Assembly (NCBI GenBank): GCA_910579075.1
Contig: CAJTSV010000072.1
Location: 2,080-19,954 of the forward strand
Length of the DNA stretch: 17,875 bases
Direction of reading: 5' to 3'
DNA from: an uncultured Eubacterium sp.
Lineage (GTDB): Bacteria; Bacillota; Clostridia; Lachnospirales; Lachnospiraceae
The position numbers and the translations under genes are program-made. Numbering within the stretch: the stretch's first letter is position 1; the number at the start of each line of letters is the position of its first letter. This document shows, one piece after another, positions 8,137 to 14,803 of this stretch. The notes beneath the pieces were generated by a model, which made no database searches, was not told the DNA's origin, and saw only the letters and a program-made list of their open reading frames with translations.

Positions 8137-9918
8137 TTATTTGCCGCCCTGTGCCGGCTTAAAGTCCAGTGTTTCGAGCTCTTTGTTAACGGCTGCATCT
8201 GCCGCCAGCTCTTTTTTCACAGAATCCGGCAGCTGGCCCAAAATAATCCAGTCGATAACCCGGTCTGACGCATGGCTGTCAATATAGTCAAAATGCTTTG
8301 CCACATATTCTTCCACCTTCGGGTAGTCGAAATCTTCCTGCGCAATGGCCGCAAGTATTTCCGCAAATGTATGGCATACCTTTCCAGGCGCAGATTCTTC
8401 ATACGGACGGTGGAAGCCCCTGGAAAACGAATACTGGATTTCGTCAAACGCATAAAACAGCATTGGCTTTTTCATCAGCGAATATTCAAAAATATTGGAA
8501 GAATAATCCGTAATCAAAAGCTCTGTAATATAAAACAGGTCATTGATATTCGGGTACCTGCCCGCATCGGCAAACCGGTCCTGGTACTGCGGCGGAATCG
8601 GAACAGGCTCCGATGCCCACGGATGCATTTTGAACAGCACGGCATATGCATCCCCGCAGGTTTCATACAATCCGTCAAAATCAATCAGTTCATATGGATA
8701 ATGGGCATTGGCCTTATTTGTCCCCCGGTAGGTCGGCGCAAAAAGAATTACCTTCTTATTCTTGCACAGCGGAAATTTTTCATACAGTTCTTTTGTCTTT
8801 TTTGTACGGTAATCTTCATCTAAAAACTCATCAATCCTCGGCATTCCGGTCGGCAGCACCTGGGAATCGTTAATTCCCCATACTTCCGAGAAGAAATGGG
8901 CAATCTGCTTCGAGCCGGATATGCCGTATTTATACTGTCTGTGGCAGCTGTACGGTGCCGGACACCCGATATGCCCCCAGCGGCTGTAGCCGGACGACTT
9001 AAACCCTGCCCCCGCATGCCACAGCTGGACAAGCACCGTGTCTTTGTCCACAATCAGCCAGTCCAGCATTGGCGCATGGTCATCGAGGAAGATAAAATCG
9101 CTCATCGCCATCTTTTTGAGCGTGTCCATCCAGCTGCGCAGGCCCATGCGCGGATTTGTCACGGACGAACGGTACGACTCTACGATGATATAGTCTTTAT
9201 CCATCCCGCGTGCCAGCATCCGGTCTTTGACGGCTTTTAAATTCGTGCTGATGCTCGTGCTCTGTTCGGACATAAACATGACAACCGGCCTGCCGCTTTT
9301 ATGTTTATATTTTTTCCGGTATTTCCAGTACATATCCACCTTTAACGGCTTATTGATTTTGGAATATTTCTTTTTCAGGCTCTCTTTCGGGTGAAAGCCC
9401 TTCTTCGCGTGAACCGCAGGCGCGCTGATGCCTGTCCTGCCGCCGGCAAGCACATACATGATAAACGGAAGCCCGTCGTCTCCTTCCGTTACATAAAACG
9501 TCACCGAATATACCTTTGCCCTGCCGCCATACAGGAAATTGCGGGAAGCGCTGCTCATGTCTTTTACCAGTGATTCGGCAATTTCCGCTTTCGCCATCTG
9601 GCGCTTCTTCTGGCAGATAATCATGGAATAAGTACCCTGCGGCAGGCAGAGGCTGGTGCCGGGATTGGTTATGTTGACTTTCAGCCTGTAAATGTCCTGC
9701 GCCTTCCCCGCTTCCAGTCCTTCCTGCGCCTCGATTTCTTCCACCTTCAGCTTTGCCTTCGGCTCAAACAGGCCGTTGACCAGATAAAAGGAAAGCGGGC
9801 TTTCCCGGTCTGCATCCCCGGCATATGTCACCTTTACTTCCAGATGAAGCCAGATGCGTTCCCATGATATCTTTGTAACCCGGGCAGTAATCTGCCTTTT
9901 GTCTATCAGATTCTCCAT
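8137..9918 (-). CDS. CDP-glycerol/CDP-ribitol polyol-phosphate transferase (TagF/TarL family)
   Basis: A 593-residue membrane-associated polymerase family member that transfers glycerol-phosphate or ribitol-phosphate from the CDP-alditol to a growing teichoic-acid-like chain on the inner membrane face, releasing CMP. An N-terminal beta-rich domain (about 1-165) of the type seen in TarL/TarK is followed by basic residues 171-209 (KKK, RKKYKHK), a plausible membrane-surface patch. The catalytic GT-B part follows. H301 in VQLWHAGAG and H432 in FKMHPWA correspond to the two key histidines known from TagF. TGMPRIDEF (357-365), APTYRG (394-399) and ITDYSSNIFEY (469-479) are further hallmarks. The ATG at 9918 has AAGGAGA 10 nt upstream. 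It is the first gene of the operon. Pairing with a TarI-like gene suggests ribitol phosphate, but glycerol phosphate cannot be excluded. Confidence 0.9.
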   Translation of the reverse strand: MENLIDKRQITARVTKISWERIWLHLEVKVTYAGDADRESPLSFYLVNGLFEPKAKLKVEEIEAQEGLEAGKAQDIYRLKVNITNPGTSLCLPQGTYSMIICQKKRQMAKAEIAESLVKDMSSASRNFLYGGRAKVYSVTFYVTEGDDGLPFIMYVLAGGRTGISAPAVHAKKGFHPKESLKKKYSKINKPLKVDMYWKYRKKYKHKSGRPVVMFMSEQSTSISTNLKAVKDRMLARGMDKDYIIVESYRSSVTNPRMGLRSWMDTLKKMAMSDFIFLDDHAPMLDWLIVDKDTVLVQLWHAGAGFKSSGYSRWGHIGCPAPYSCHRQYKYGISGSKQIAHFFSEVWGINDSQVLPTGMPRIDEFLDEDYRTKKTKELYEKFPLCKNKKVILFAPTYRGTNKANAHYPYELIDFDGLYETCGDAYAVLFKMHPWASEPVPIPPQYQDRFADAGRYPNINDLFYITELLITDYSSNIFEYSLMKKPMLFYAFDEIQYSFSRGFHRPYEESAPGKVCHTFAEILAAIAQEDFDYPKVEEYVAKHFDYIDSHASDRVIDWIILGQLPDSVKKELAADAAVNKELETLDFKPAQGGK

Positions 9919-10060
9919 GTTAGTCTAATCTCCTTGTGTTAATACTTCATTAAATCATTTGCGTGCATCAATTCTGCGTCATTTGGCGCGGTGGTACTGT
10001 GAAATGTAAGGGATTTTCTTATTTTTAAGTATTGCCCGTTTTATCGCTTTTTACATAATC
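9919..10060 (-). promoter_or_regulatory. 5' leader of the glycopolymer operon (about 142 nt)
   Basis: This is the predicted untranslated leader between the inferred start point near 10060 and the polymerase ATG at 9918. It ends with a good AAGGAGA ribosome site. I see no strong hairpin, no U-tract and no riboswitch core that I recognise. Its length exceeds what translation alone needs. Confidence 0.4.
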
Positions 10061-10066
10061 GGGTTT

Positions 10067-10095
10067 ATTATAACAGATAATGCATAGATTAGCAA
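10067..10095 (-). promoter_or_regulatory. Sigma-A-type promoter of the glycopolymer operon
   Basis: On the minus strand TTGCTA (10090-10095, four of six consensus positions) and a perfect TATAAT (10067-10072) are separated by exactly 17 bp. The surroundings are AT-rich. It lies in the gap between the hemerythrin gene and the polymerase gene and reads into the operon, with a predicted start near 10060. Confidence 0.75.
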
Positions 10096-10133
10096 TCCGG
10101 GAAACATATTGAAATTTTTGGAATTTTCAGGTA

Positions 10134-10174
10134 CTGCCCTGCCATCTGGCAGGAAAGCGAATATGGCAGGGCAG
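10134..10174 (-). terminator. Inverted repeat after the hemerythrin gene, possible terminator
   Basis: A perfect 12-bp inverted repeat (CTGCCCTGCCAT at 10134-10145 and its complement at 10163-10174) begins 6 nt after the stop codon. A mutually exclusive 7-bp hairpin (10138-10144 with 10147-10153) shares one arm. The position suits a terminator, but no U-run follows on the minus strand. It could be an inefficient or factor-dependent end, or a 3'-stabilising structure. Confidence 0.45.
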
Positions 10175-10180
10175 CAGGCT

Positions 10181-11530
10181 TTAATGCTTTTTTTCAAAAT
10201 ACCGGTCGATATTCCTGCGGATATCTTCCGGCTTCGAGCTTTTCAGAAGGTAGCCTTCCGGCTTAAATGGCAGCACCCGGCTGACGCTGGCCTTATCCAC
10301 CTTCCCGGTCAGGAAAAACACCGGAATATCCGCAAATACGGTTTCCTGGCGTATCATCTGCAAAATCTGTGCACCGTCGCAGACCGGCATTTCATAATCC
10401 AGCAGGACAAGGTCCGGGCGCTCGAGCGTAATGCTGCGGATAGCAGATACCGCGGAATCGGCCACTGCTATCTGGTAATCTTCCTGCAGCATCCCTTTGA
10501 CCGCATAGCAGACCGTCATGGAATCATCTACGACCAGCAGCTTCTTTTTGCCGCTGCTGTTTTCCTGTTCTTTCATCTGGAGATATTTTTTCACTTCTGT
10601 CATTTCATTTTCCGGATGAATAAAGGTACCGCTTTTTTCGCACGCCTGCTGCGGAATAAAGGAACAGAACGCAAAATACCCCTCTCCGGTATTAAACAAA
10701 ATGCTGTAGCGCAGATTCTCTTTTTCAATCGTCCGCTGGAACTGCTCATAGGAAAGCAGGTGCTCGCTGCGCAGGACATACAGCTGCGTCTTAGAAAAAT
10801 GCTTTTTGATGCGCTCTGCAAACTGCATTGCTGCATACCGGGCCGCATTCATCAGCGTCACATCCAGCTTGGACGAGCGGCTTCCGATTAATGCCCCGAT
10901 TGTGCGAATCAGAAGCTTTTCTTCAAAGACAAGAATCATTTCCCGCTGGCTGCCCTCCTGTGTGGCGTAAATCAGGCGGTAATAGATGCCGCTTCCGAAT
11001 TTTTCCCCGCCGTAGCACTCACTGATGACCTGGGCCTGGAGCCGGAACATATCCTGCAGCAGCTGCAGAATCGTCTGCTTTACCGCTTCCTGTTCTTCTT
11101 CCGGCAGAAGGCTGGCCCATTTCGTTTCCTCATTTCCTGCAATTGCATGGTCTTCGGTCAGCGTATGCCCAATCAGCCATCCGGCACAGACACCCAGAAA
11201 GTGGCTGATGGCTTCTTCGCAATAACCTGTCTTTTCCAGTTCTTTTTCCAGTGATGGAAGCGTCCGCATGCGGAAATCCTCATGCAGGCGCTTATGCATT
11301 TCCAGGCCCTGATAGCCGATGCTCTCCATATAGGCTTCTTCTTCTGAAAAATGCTTGATTGCATGGTCTTTGAAATATTTTATGCCTTCCTGGCAGAACC
11401 ATCCGCTTTTCTTTTCATGCTCATTGGCTGTAAACAGTTTGTTCATGATCTTGAACAGCTTTTTATGCTCTTTATCGATGATTTCCACGCCGATGTTAAA
11501 CCTGTCATCCCAAACAAGCTGGTTTCCCAT
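10181..11530 (-). CDS. Bacteriohemerythrin - CheX-like - response regulator receiver protein
   Basis: A 449-residue soluble signalling protein. The ATG at 11530 has a strong AAGGAGG six nt upstream; the earlier in-frame start is unnecessary. Residues 1-135 are a bacteriohemerythrin domain with all expected diiron ligands: H22 (DKEHKKLF), H60 and E64 (HFSEE), H79 and H83 (HKRLH), H122 and D127 (WLIGHTLTED). Such domains bind oxygen at a diiron site and may sense oxygen, nitric oxide or redox state. Residues about 175-290 resemble the CheC/CheX fold (EEKLLIRTIGALIGSRSSKL, then a long helix), but the usual catalytic E-x-x-N is not found in NAARYAAMQFAERI, so phosphatase activity is doubtful. Residues 330-449 are a complete receiver: D335/D336, phospho-acceptor D378 (LLDYEMP), T408 and K430. 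There is no output domain. It stands alone, with no kinase in the window. Confidence 0.85.
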   Translation of the reverse strand: MGNQLVWDDRFNIGVEIIDKEHKKLFKIMNKLFTANEHEKKSGWFCQEGIKYFKDHAIKHFSEEEAYMESIGYQGLEMHKRLHEDFRMRTLPSLEKELEKTGYCEEAISHFLGVCAGWLIGHTLTEDHAIAGNEETKWASLLPEEEQEAVKQTILQLLQDMFRLQAQVISECYGGEKFGSGIYYRLIYATQEGSQREMILVFEEKLLIRTIGALIGSRSSKLDVTLMNAARYAAMQFAERIKKHFSKTQLYVLRSEHLLSYEQFQRTIEKENLRYSILFNTGEGYFAFCSFIPQQACEKSGTFIHPENEMTEVKKYLQMKEQENSSGKKKLLVVDDSMTVCYAVKGMLQEDYQIAVADSAVSAIRSITLERPDLVLLDYEMPVCDGAQILQMIRQETVFADIPVFFLTGKVDKASVSRVLPFKPEGYLLKSSKPEDIRRNIDRYFEKKH

Positions 11531-11554
11531 ATTCTCCCTCCTTACTGTTTTATG

Positions 11555-11573
11555 GCCTGCATAAATGCATGGC
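11555..11573. promoter_or_regulatory. Palindrome upstream of the hemerythrin gene
   Basis: TGCAT-AA-ATGCA is a perfect palindrome at 11558-11569, and GCC and GGC flank it to extend the symmetry with one unpaired base. It lies about 30 bp upstream of the start codon, just before the AAGGAGG. It may be an operator or a leader hairpin. It is short enough to be chance. Confidence 0.3.
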
Positions 11574-11667
11574 ATCTATACAAAAAATACTGAAATATAC
11601 GGAAATTTGAAATAACTGGTATATTATCCCAATATTAGTATATGATGACGCGGTCAGCATGCTATCC

Positions 11668-11703
11668 AAAAAAAGCCCTGTTTCATCCAGGCAGAAATCA
11701 GGG
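11668..11703 (-). terminator. Second terminator-like hairpin between the toxin and hemerythrin genes
   Basis: On the minus strand CCCTG-A-TTTC pairs with GAAA-CAGGG (nine base pairs, one bulged A, 9-nt loop) and is followed by C and seven T (11668-11674). It lies 82 bp beyond the stronger toxin-antitoxin terminator and upstream of the hemerythrin gene. Confidence 0.65.
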
Positions 11704-11784
11704 TTTCGTGCTGACGGATTGTTCTGATTTAAAAAATATATCATTTATAGACATTCCCTTATTGCCATACGGCCTTCCGGCAGC

Positions 11785-11816
11785 AAAAAAACACCCTGGA
11801 TTCATTCTCCAGGATG
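11785..11816 (-). terminator. Intrinsic terminator of the toxin-antitoxin operon
   Basis: On the minus strand CATCCTGGA (11808-11816) pairs with TCCAGGGTG (11792-11800), nine pairs with one G-U, across a 7-nt loop. It is followed directly by seven T (11785-11791). It lies 73 nt beyond the toxin stop codon. Confidence 0.85.
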
Positions 11817-11889
11817 CTTCCCCCCAACACATTATTATTTTCTCACCCGTACTTTTCATTCTATGAGAATTTCCGCTTTTTCTGATATC

Positions 11890-12228
11890 TCACTCTGCGC
11901 TTCGTTTTATCATATCCTGTATCCGCCGCTCCGCTTCTTTATAAACAGCTTCCTCATCACGGACAGAAATCACGATAATCCTCATCGTCCCTCCCTCTGT
12001 TACCAGCTGGTATACAACCCGGTAACCAAGGCTGCGCAGTTTGATTTTATAATACCCGCCCAGTCTGGAACCTGAATGGTTCCCGAGCGGTTTCCCAATT
12101 CCGTCCGGCGGCGGCAGAAAACGTTCAGCTGTTTTCTCAATCGCTTTCAGTATGATTTTTCGGTTATAAGGATCCAGCCGCTTCAAATCACGCTGCGCTT
12201 CTTTCACATACTCAATGTTCCATTTCAT
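11890..12228 (-). CDS. Type II toxin, RelE/ParE family
   Basis: A 112-residue basic protein with the RelE/ParE layout: MKWNIEYVKEAQRDLKRLD at the start, then GNHSGSRLGGYYKIKLRS and LGYRVVYQL, and a final beta strand TMRIIVISV followed by a helix EEAVYKEAERRI. RelE-type members cleave mRNA on the ribosome, whereas ParE-type members poison gyrase. The family core alone does not decide between them. The conserved RxxxxYRVVYQ region fits the RelE-like branch that is common in Firmicutes. It is somewhat longer than the usual 85-100 residues because of the C-terminal helix. The ATG at 12228 has AAGGA 8 nt upstream, and this ribosome site overlaps the antitoxin stop codon, so translation is probably coupled. 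It forms an operon with the antitoxin across a 12-bp gap. Confidence 0.88.
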   Translation of the reverse strand: MKWNIEYVKEAQRDLKRLDPYNRKIILKAIEKTAERFLPPPDGIGKPLGNHSGSRLGGYYKIKLRSLGYRVVYQLVTEGGTMRIIVISVRDEEAVYKEAERRIQDMIKRSAE

Positions 12229-12240
12229 CCGTACAATCCT

Positions 12241-12567
12241 TCACTCGATTTCTGCCTCTATGCCATCCAGCTCCTCCGCCGTGATATCCAGTTCCTTCAT
12301 CATATCCTCATGCGACAGGGATTCTTTCGGATTGTAGTGCGCCATCCTGTGTTCCGCCTCCTCCTGCATCATATAGTCAGAAAGCATTTCAATCAGGGAC
12401 TCATACCGGCCGGGAGACATCAGGACACAGGCAGGCCGGTTATTCTTCATCACAATCTTCGTCCCACCGGACTCTACTTCGTCAAAAATCCGGTTCGCCT
12501 CGCCTTTATTGAACCGGGTAATCGGAACGATGGCTTTCATAACACCCATAACTGACAGTTCACTCAC
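12241..12567 (-). CDS. Type II antitoxin, Phd/YefM family
   Basis: A 108-residue acidic protein. The core MKAIVPITRFNKGEANRIFD, then GGTKIVMKNNRPACVLMSP, is the Phd/YefM DNA-binding fold. The C-terminal half is rich in Glu and Asp (ITAEELDGIEAEIE) and should wrap around the basic toxin. The GTG at 12567 is chosen because AAGGAGG lies 8 nt upstream. The in-frame ATG codons at 12549 and 12540 match the usual family start but lack a ribosome site. The protein is expected to neutralise the downstream RelE/ParE toxin and, with it, to repress its own consensus promoter through the inverted repeats at 12648-12677. It ends 12 bp before the toxin start. Confidence 0.88.
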   Translation of the reverse strand: MSELSVMGVMKAIVPITRFNKGEANRIFDEVESGGTKIVMKNNRPACVLMSPGRYESLIEMLSDYMMQEEAEHRMAHYNPKESLSHEDMMKELDITAEELDGIEAEIE

Positions 12568-12611
12568 AAGCCGTTCCTCCTTCCATAGACAGTATCTTCT
12601 TTTCTGCTTCC

Positions 12612-12640
12612 ATTATACGCAGGGCTGTAAAATATGTCAA
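12612..12640 (-). promoter_or_regulatory. Consensus sigma-A promoter of the toxin-antitoxin operon
   Basis: On the minus strand a perfect TTGACA (12635-12640) and a perfect TATAAT (12612-12617) are separated by exactly 17 bp. The predicted start is near 12605, giving a leader of under 40 nt with AAGGAGG. A full-consensus promoter this strong normally needs tight repression, which fits an autoregulated toxin-antitoxin operon. Confidence 0.92.
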
Positions 12641-12647
12641 TGTTATT

Positions 12648-12677
12648 ATCTATATTTTTATAGATGTAAATATCTAT
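12648..12677. promoter_or_regulatory. Inverted-repeat array, likely antitoxin operator
   Basis: Three ATCTAT half-sites in alternating orientation lie 7 bp upstream of the -35 box. ATCTATA (12648-12654) and TATAGAT (12659-12665) form a perfect 7-bp repeat with a 4-bp centre. ATAGAT (12660-12665) and ATCTAT (12672-12677) form a second with a 6-bp centre. The shared middle half-site suggests cooperative binding by antitoxin or toxin-antitoxin complexes. The region is AT-rich, so some symmetry could be chance, but the spacing to the promoter is suggestive. Confidence 0.6.
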
Positions 12678-12725
12678 CTTAAGGTGAACTTTCATTGCTC
12701 CAAAATCGCAATTTCCTAATAAAGT

Positions 12726-12762
12726 AAAAAGCGGAATATATCCTTTTCCTGACATATCCCGC
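12726..12762 (-). terminator. Intrinsic terminator of the AAA-ATPase-like gene
   Basis: On the minus strand GCGGGATATGTC (12751-12762) pairs over 12 positions, two of them G-U, with GATATATTCCGC (12731-12742) across an 8-nt loop. Five T follow at once (12726-12730), then more T-rich sequence. It starts 18 nt after the stop codon and separates this gene from the toxin-antitoxin promoter. Confidence 0.85.
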
Positions 12763-12780
12763 ATCCAAACAGCTATGCTT

Positions 12781-14610
12781 TCATGAATAATCATAGCCTT
12801 CCAGCAGAGCATGATACTGCGCAGACTCATATTTAGCAAGATACCCGCCGTCAATCAGCACTTCCTTTCCCCGAAACGCAAAACCATAAATCCGGATTCG
12901 GCTTTTATCCACTAATTTATCTTCCAGCACAGCCGCATATTTTTTATTTAGAATCTGTCTGATTGCTGCATGCACGGTGTCCATTAAACCGTTTTCACCA
13001 TCGCCGTCAAATACTTTAAATTCAAAAATAATCCCGTCATCTGCAAGGCTGCGCGGCTCCAGCATGACATCATATCTCCCTAGTCCGCTTTCCCTGTTAG
13101 ACGTGATAATATATTTTTTTGCCAGGTCTACTATAATCCCTAGCACAAGACCATGGTAAAAGCAGACACTTGGGTTTGGTTCTTTCAAACCCTTAGTGGT
13201 CGCTTTCACAGAGTGCAAGCGTTCTGGTTCCGTTTTTGCAGACGGCCTGTTTCCAGTATCAAAGCAGCCGAGAAGTAATGGAACAGCTTTATTCATGTAT
13301 GCATTCATCTCTTTTACATTATCCGCCAGCATGGCCTTTATAAAACCGTTGTACGCGGCATCTGTGGGATCAAACCATCCACGTATCAGTTTTTTAAACA
13401 GAAACACAATTTCCTGATTCGTCAGGGCAAGCTCATAAGAAATATCTTCGATTCCAGATTCACAGCTTTCTCTGTTCCAGACACCGGTTTTTACTATTTT
13501 TAAGTACCCTCCTGCAAGCAGCAGGCTCCAGACAGCGCTCTCACTATGGTTAAGCTGGTCAAAAATAATCTGCTCATCCATAGAGGTACAAAAATGCTTT
13601 CCCTGAAGCAGGTCTTCCATAATCATTTTTATATTCGGGCTGCCCTGCTGTATCAGATTTGATACCAGCTGATTCGAACTTGTATTTGCCCAATAGGCTC
13701 CAAATTCCCTGAATTTCAAAAAATTCGTAATCGACCATGGATTATAAATATTATCACAGTTTCCAAACCGGAATCCATCATACCAGAGTTTCACTTTATC
13801 AGACTCATCCTGCAAACCATATTCCTGTAAAGCTTCCTGTACTTCATACTCTGTAAACCCAAAAGCTGTCTCATATAACCTGGACGCAGCTGTTATGACC
13901 GAAAGATTGTTCAAATCTGAAAAAATGGATTCCTTGCCGACTCTTGTAATTCCTGTCATGATTCCACGGCCCAGATAAGGATTGGTCTTGAACGAAGCAT
14001 TCAAAAATCCCCGCATAAAATCTGTTAATTCTTCCCAGTACCCATTTACAAATGCTTCCTGCATGGGAGTATCATACTCATCCAGAAAAATCAGTACCTT
14101 CTTTCCATAATAATGAAACAGATACTCTGAAAGCTGGTTCAAAGAAGCACGCACCTCGCCAGTATCAGCACTGCCATCAATAATCCGGAAATACTGCTCC
14201 CTGTCCGATTGCAGAAAACATTTGTTTTCCATTATAGAGACACGTTTACGGTACTCACGCGCAATCACCCTGCAAATGTCACGATATACATCCTGATAGC
14301 TGTGTCCTTTGATACCGGCAAAGCTCAGAAAAATAACCGGATAGGTTCCCTGCATGTTCCGGTACTTTTCTTCTTTCCAGATTTTCAGGCTTTGAAACAA
14401 AGCTTCCCCGCCTTTCTGGCTGACAGAAAAGAAATGGTACAGCATGCTCATCGTAATGGTTTTTCCAAATCTCCTGGGACGGGTAATCAGAGTGACGGAA
14501 TCCCCGTTTTCCCACCACTCTTTTATAAAGCCTGTTTTATCTGTATAGAAATAATGATTCTGTATCATTTCGCGAAAGTCCTGTTCACCAATTGCAACTG
14601 TCCTGGCCAT
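12781..14610 (-). CDS. AAA-ATPase-like and PD-(D/E)XK nuclease-like domain protein
   Basis: A 609-residue protein of the common Clostridia/Bacteroides type with an N-terminal AAA-ATPase-like domain and a C-terminal PD-(D/E)XK nuclease-fold domain. The Walker A-like motif RPRRFGKT is at 44-51. A Walker B-like strand, VLIFLDEYDTPMQEAF, lies near residue 175. The C-terminal domain shows D514 (GRYDVML) and E530-x-K532 (IIFEFKV), the typical metal and catalytic residues, so both parts look intact. Families of this architecture (AAA-ATPase-like plus DUF1703) have no settled function; they occur in many copies per genome, often in variable regions. The ATG at 14610 has a weak AGGGGG about 8 nt upstream. 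Base composition is visibly more AT-rich than the neighbouring operon. The gene is its own transcription unit, with a promoter at 14665-14694 and a terminator. A defence or mobile-element role is possible but not shown. Confidence 0.87.
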   Translation of the reverse strand: MARTVAIGEQDFREMIQNHYFYTDKTGFIKEWWENGDSVTLITRPRRFGKTITMSMLYHFFSVSQKGGEALFQSLKIWKEEKYRNMQGTYPVIFLSFAGIKGHSYQDVYRDICRVIAREYRKRVSIMENKCFLQSDREQYFRIIDGSADTGEVRASLNQLSEYLFHYYGKKVLIFLDEYDTPMQEAFVNGYWEELTDFMRGFLNASFKTNPYLGRGIMTGITRVGKESIFSDLNNLSVITAASRLYETAFGFTEYEVQEALQEYGLQDESDKVKLWYDGFRFGNCDNIYNPWSITNFLKFREFGAYWANTSSNQLVSNLIQQGSPNIKMIMEDLLQGKHFCTSMDEQIIFDQLNHSESAVWSLLLAGGYLKIVKTGVWNRESCESGIEDISYELALTNQEIVFLFKKLIRGWFDPTDAAYNGFIKAMLADNVKEMNAYMNKAVPLLLGCFDTGNRPSAKTEPERLHSVKATTKGLKEPNPSVCFYHGLVLGIIVDLAKKYIITSNRESGLGRYDVMLEPRSLADDGIIFEFKVFDGDGENGLMDTVHAAIRQILNKKYAAVLEDKLVDKSRIRIYGFAFRGKEVLIDGGYLAKYESAQYHALLEGYDYS

Positions 14611-14664
14611 TCTAAAATCCCCCTGATTTCCAGAAATATTTTATAAATTCTATATATTCTATTT

Positions 14665-14694
14665 ATTATACACCAAAAATCATGTAATTGACAG
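14665..14694 (-). promoter_or_regulatory. Promoter of the AAA-ATPase-like gene
   Basis: On the minus strand a perfect TATAAT (14665-14670) lies 18 bp downstream of CTGTCA (14689-14694, four of six -35 positions). The sequence below it is strongly AT-rich. The leader to the ATG at 14610 would be about 48 nt. Confidence 0.65.
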
Positions 14695-14731
14695 GCTGTA
14701 TCAGATTTCCCCTATTGCTCCGTAAAAACAA

Positions 14732-14781
14732 AAAAGATGTACCGAACCTGCGCATACCTGCACGAATCCGGTACATCTTTT
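14732..14781 (-). terminator. Intrinsic terminator of nifJ
   Basis: A perfect 13-bp stem joins AAAAGATGTACCG (14732-14744) and its complement (14769-14781), with a 24-nt loop containing two CCTGC repeats. On the minus strand the stem runs into a T-rich tract (TTTTT-G-TTTTT). It begins 22 nt after the nifJ stop codon. T-richness on the other strand is weaker, so any bidirectional action is uncertain. Confidence 0.9.
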
Positions 14782-14803
14782 CTAAAAACAAAACTGTTTT
14801 TCT

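Larger units (their letters stand above)
11531..11889. other. Gene-free stretch with two terminators and the hemerythrin upstream region
   Basis: No convincing gene lies here. It holds the terminator of the toxin-antitoxin operon (11785-11816), a second terminator-like hairpin (11668-11703), and an AT-rich segment (about 11574-11660) expected to carry the hemerythrin promoter. No -35/-10 pair there is convincing: GATAAT and TATACT elements occur on the minus strand without a good -35 box. Confidence 0.6.

Noticed and set aside
9919..10060. Cyclic-di-GMP riboswitch in the operon leader
   Set aside because: A short ACGGGCAA-like string caught the eye, but no paired stems of the class could be drawn around it.
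10163..10195. Plus-strand terminator formed by the 12-bp inverted repeat and the following T-run
   Set aside because: There is no plus-strand gene to terminate, and the T-run is the coding end of the hemerythrin gene (Lys-rich C-terminus).
11574..11660. Promoter for the hemerythrin gene
   Set aside because: GATAAT and TATACT occur as possible -10 boxes, but no -35 box better than three of six positions lies at a suitable distance, so none is claimed.
11550..11744. Minus-strand 64-codon frame ahead of the hemerythrin gene
   Set aside because: It contains a terminator-like hairpin with seven T, has no recognisable motif, and only a poorly spaced ribosome site.
12564..12854. Minus-strand 96-codon frame between the AAA gene and the antitoxin
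   Set aside because: It overlaps the end of the AAA gene in another frame, runs through its terminator, through the consensus promoter and through the operator, and has no family features.
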